Assembly (NCBI RefSeq): GCF_002846365.1
Contig: NZ_PJMW01000001.1
Location: 62,001-126,000, forward strand
Length of the DNA stretch: 64,000 bases
Origin: Nocardia fluminea
Lineage (GTDB): Bacteria; Actinomycetota; Actinomycetes; Mycobacteriales; Mycobacteriaceae
Direction of reading: 5' to 3'
Every line of letters begins with the position of its first letter. The stretch's first letter is position 1. The translations under genes and the position numbers were made by a program. Positions 61,819 through 64,000 of this stretch are shown piece after piece. Under the pieces are notes generated by a model. The model did no database searches. It was given only the letters and a program-made list of their open reading frames with translations, and was not told the DNA's origin.

Positions 61819-62655
61819 TCAGCGCAGAACGTCGACCGCGTCCGCGAGACTCGCGACCCGCTCGACCGAGTCGGGCAGCAGCACCGCATCCCAGCCGGGC
61901 CCGCCGATGAGCACCCTGGCTCCGGCTCCCGCACAGGCCAAGACCGCCGAGGTCAACGCGGTCGACTCGCGTTGGGACCACAGCAGCACCGAGGCCCCGC
62001 TCGCATGCCGGGCGAGAGCGTCGGACAACGCCACCGTCGGCACGTCGGCGCCCAGCATGCGCGCGCCCACCCCGGCTTGCGCCAGAGCGGCACGCAGCAC
62101 ATCGAGGGGCAGCGAATGGGTTTCGCCGCTCGTACAGGCGAGCAACACGGGCGCACTGCTGCGGGCCGGCGTCACCTGCTGCATGACCGCCGCGATCGAC
62201 CACGACAGCAGGTGCTCGACGTCGATGCAGCCCTCGCCGCTGCCCTGACGCGCCACGACATCGGCGAAAGCGGGGCGGCACAGGGCATCCCAGGTCTGTA
62301 TCACGCCATGCGCCCGCACATGGGCGTCGAGATGGGCGTAGACGGTGGTGGTATCCAGCGCGAACGCCGCGTCCAGCAACCCCGTGCGGTCACCGAGGAT
62401 CGGCACGGGCCCGCGCGCGGCCGCCGCGGCTCCGGCAGGACTCGCGCCGCCGCCGATCAGCGCGAGCATGTGCTCGAGCACGGCGATGTCGGTGTCGGTG
62501 TAGAGCCGATGACGGCCGGGCCGGTCCTGGGCGGGACCGATGCCGTACCGGCGATTCCAGCTTCGCAGGGTCGCGGTGGGAATGCCGAGACGGTCGGCTA
62601 CCGCGCGCACCGTGAATCCGGCCGCGGCGGTGACAGGAGCAGAACCGGCGGGCAT
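61819..62655 (-). CDS. MerR-type regulator with B12-binding-like domain (LitR/CarH-like)
   Basis: 278 aa. N-terminal MerR helix (FTVRAVADRLGIPTATLRSW, NRRYGIGPAQDRPGRHRLYT), a four-helix middle region, and a C-terminal Rossmann-like cobalamin-binding part (VLLACTSGETHSLPLDVLRA). In CarH/LitR, adenosyl-B12 is held by W-x9-EH and (D/E)xHxxG. Here EH (147-148) and ExH (E178, H180) remain, but the Trp is Gln and the Gly is Pro, so light-sensitive B12 binding is not certain. ATG 62655 is the start. Divergent from a lipocalin-photolyase operon, the classic light-induced partners of LitR. Confidence 0.8.
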   Translation of the reverse strand: MPAGSAPVTAAAGFTVRAVADRLGIPTATLRSWNRRYGIGPAQDRPGRHRLYTDTDIAVLEHMLALIGGGASPAGAAAAARGPVPILGDRTGLLDAAFALDTTTVYAHLDAHVRAHGVIQTWDALCRPAFADVVARQGSGEGCIDVEHLLSWSIAAVMQQVTPARSSAPVLLACTSGETHSLPLDVLRAALAQAGVGARMLGADVPTVALSDALARHASGASVLLWSQRESTALTSAVLACAGAGARVLIGGPGWDAVLLPDSVERVASLADAVDVLR

Positions 62656-62764
62656 CGTTTCATTCTGCCCGGGACGCCTGGACCGGCGCGTCACGGCCCG
62701 GCCTCCGCGCGCCGACGGCAGGCCGAACCCGTCGCGCCGACACCTCGCTGCACCGCCTGTCTCA

Positions 62765-62796
62765 TGCATCAATAGTGCATCACTTGCTGGTAATAT
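62765..62796 (+). promoter_or_regulatory. Promoter with direct repeats, probable LitR-type operator
   Basis: Two exact TGCATCA repeats (62765-62771 and 62776-62782, 11-bp period) stand over the -35 region of a promoter with -10 TAATAT (62791-62796). The position just upstream of the lipocalin start, facing the MerR gene, fits repression in the dark. No good -35 box is present. Confidence 0.55.
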
Positions 62797-62829
62797 GGGA
62801 GCAACACCGACTACCGCGAGGAGTTTTCT

Positions 62830-63423
62830 GTGCGTACCCGATTCGGCCCGTGGACCACCGCCCTGCTGATCGCCGCCGGACTCGCCGTCACCGGCTCCGG
62901 TACCGCGGCCGCCGAACCGCCCGCACCCGTGCCGAATCTCGACCTGAATCGCTATCTCGGCGACTGGCACCAGCTCGCGGCGATACCGCAGGTGTTCAAC
63001 CTCAATTGCGCACGCGACACCTCCGCGAACTACAGCATCGACGCGCGCGGCGACATCGCCGTACACAACCGCTGTCACACCTGGAACGGCGGCGTCGACG
63101 AGATCCGCGGCACCGCCACCGTGAACGACCCGGTCACGAACGCGCAACTGCACGTCAGCTTCCCCGGCGTCATCGGTCAGGACGGGCGCGAAGGACCCAC
63201 CAACTACGTGGTGACCGCGCTCGGCCCGGACTACTCGTGGGCCCTGGTCACCTCGCCGAACAGGCTGTCGGGTTTCGTCCTGTCCCGTACCCCGGCCCTG
63301 GACGAGAGCACCTGGCAACGCATCGACGAGGAGATCAGAATCGCGGGCCAGGACCCGTGCGTGTACCTCACCTCACCCACGACCGGCGGACGTGAGGGTG
63401 TGCGGCCCCTCTGCGCTCGATGA
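62830..63423 (+). CDS. Secreted lipocalin (Blc-like)
   Basis: 197 aa. Signal peptide RTRFGPWTTALLIAAGLAVT ... TAAAE, then the lipocalin signature LNRYLGDWHQLAAIPQVFN (GxW), NCARDTSANYSID, NRCHTWNGGVDEIRGTATVN, and PDYSWALVTSPNR with the second motif. Three Cys suggest a disulfide. It binds a hydrophobic ligand at the envelope. GTG 62830. It overlaps the photolyase gene by 4 bp (ATGA), a pairing seen in light-induced actinobacterial operons. Confidence 0.9.
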   Translation: MRTRFGPWTTALLIAAGLAVTGSGTAAAEPPAPVPNLDLNRYLGDWHQLAAIPQVFNLNCARDTSANYSIDARGDIAVHNRCHTWNGGVDEIRGTATVNDPVTNAQLHVSFPGVIGQDGREGPTNYVVTALGPDYSWALVTSPNRLSGFVLSRTPALDESTWQRIDEEIRIAGQDPCVYLTSPTTGGREGVRPLCAR

Positions 63424-64000
63424 GCGTCGCGATCGCTCTTTTCACCCGTGACCTGCGGGTGCACGACAATCCGGTGCTCACCGCGGCGGCTCGCGAAGCC
63501 GACCGGGTGGTGCCGCTGTTCGTCGTCGACGACGCGCTGGTGCCCGATCGCTGCCCACCCAATCGCGCGCACTTCCTCGCCGCCGCGCTCGCCGAGCTCG
63601 ACAAGGAGTTGCGCGCGCTCGGCGCCGGGCTCGTGGTGCGCCGCGGCGCGGTGGCCGGTGTCGTCGACGAGGTGATCGAGGAGACCGGTGCCACGAGCGT
63701 GCACCTGGCCGAGGACGTCAGCCGCTACAGCAGGCGGCGCGAGCAGGCGTTGCGCCGCAACCCGGACATCGCCGTGCACTGCCACTCCGGTTCGGTGACC
63801 GCCACGTCCGCCGAGCTCGTCCCGTCGACCGGACGCGATCACTTCGCTGTGTTCACCCCCTATTTCCGGCGCTGGAGCGCGGCCCACCGCCGCACCCCGC
63901 TGCCACCACCCCGGTCACTGTCGGTGCCGACGATCCACAGCGACCCGCTGCCCCAGGCGACGGATCTCAGTTCCGGGGAGCCGTCGCCACAGCTACACGT
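63420..64000 (+). CDS. phr: DNA photolyase, N-terminal part
   Basis: The first 193 residues are present before the window ends. The photolyase N-terminal antenna domain is clear: VAIALFTRDLRVHDNPVLTA, VPLFVVDDALV, LVVRRGAVAGVVDEV, SVHLAEDVSRYSRRREQALR, and YFRRWSAAHR. The FAD-binding C-terminal domain is beyond the edge. It would repair cyclobutane pyrimidine dimers using blue light. ATG 63420 overlaps the lipocalin stop. Confidence 0.9.
   Translation, partial: MSVAIALFTRDLRVHDNPVLTAAAREADRVVPLFVVDDALVPDRCPPNRAHFLAAALAELDKELRALGAGLVVRRGAVAGVVDEVIEETGATSVHLAEDVSRYSRRREQALRRNPDIAVHCHSGSVTATSAELVPSTGRDHFAVFTPYFRRWSAAHRRTPLPPPRSLSVPTIHSDPLPQATDLSSGEPSPQLH

Noticed and set aside
61819..63318. Minus-strand frame extending the MerR gene to about 499 codons
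   Set aside because: The upstream part mirrors the lipocalin gene; the MerR domain starts just after ATG 62655.
1..64000. CRISPR arrays, tRNA or rRNA genes, prophage modules
   Set aside because: No regularly spaced repeats, cloverleaf sequences, rRNA-like blocks or phage structural genes were seen by eye; a tRNA or ncRNA search program was not available.

Overview
The window looks like chromosomal DNA of a mycolic-acid-containing, high-GC actinobacterium, most likely Nocardia or a close relative. This is inferred from the strongly GC-rich third codon positions, the frequent GTG starts, and the families present: an Ag85-type esterase, LIP-type secreted lipases, an XRE/DUF5753 plus DUF397 pair, a DUF574 methyltransferase, a PrimPolC/LigC pair and many secreted or lipid-anchored proteins. 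No rRNA, tRNA, CRISPR array or phage module was seen.

Layout. 1-4.6 kb: a decayed P450 fragment, a Rieske oxygenase divergent from a TetR regulator with a palindromic operator, then a small insertion island (a frameshifted IS5-family element and an inverted end fragment of the same element) enclosing an unknown 250-aa gene and a small gene cut by the IS. 4.8-15.8 kb: a short-chain dehydrogenase with a frameshift, a dienelactone hydrolase, glutamate decarboxylase, a ThDP-dependent pyruvate-oxidase-like enzyme with a small membrane protein, a Crp-type protein, secreted and Thr/Ser-rich proteins and a MarR regulator. 15.8-26.8 kb: DUF574 methyltransferase, MFS efflux pump, a frameshifted lipoprotein, glutathione peroxidase, a flavoprotein dehydrogenase next to a GMC oxidoreductase, DoxX divergent from an ECF41-type sigma factor, a HAD/FkbH-like protein with altered catalytic acids, and a PucR-type regulator ending in a strong terminator. 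26.9-32.8 kb: three secreted lipases in a row, then small proteins and a DUF2599 lipoprotein.

33-35.2 kb holds a compact regulatory system: a DUF397-XRE/DUF5753 operon flanked by two small unknown genes whose promoters are near-copies of each other and carry CAGATG/CATCTG half-sites over the -35 box; a third, wider pair of half-sites lies upstream of the regulator operon itself. 35.8-41.1 kb is the most unusual locus: four tightly packed or overlapping genes encode a cysteine-desulfurase-like PLP enzyme, an unknown protein fused to a C-terminal heavy-metal-binding (HMA) domain, a Y4yA/DapDC-like PLP enzyme, and a cysteine-synthase-like enzyme fused to rhodanese. A free-standing NRPS-type condensation protein converges on it. 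Together these suggest a sulfur- or diamino-acid-based small-molecule pathway with a metal link.

42.8-64 kb: cold-shock protein, the LigC/PrimPolC repair pair, membrane proteins, TetR divergent from an SDR with an N-terminal zinc-ribbon-like segment, a type II thioesterase, a CaiB/BaiF CoA-transferase, TetR divergent from an FAD monooxygenase with two operator-like sites, a nucleoside hydrolase/amidohydrolase pair, an Ag85-like esterase, a NarL-type two-component system divergent from a multicopper oxidase, a TIGR01777-type epimerase, and finally a light-response module (MerR/LitR-like regulator divergent from a lipocalin-photolyase operon) that runs off the right edge.
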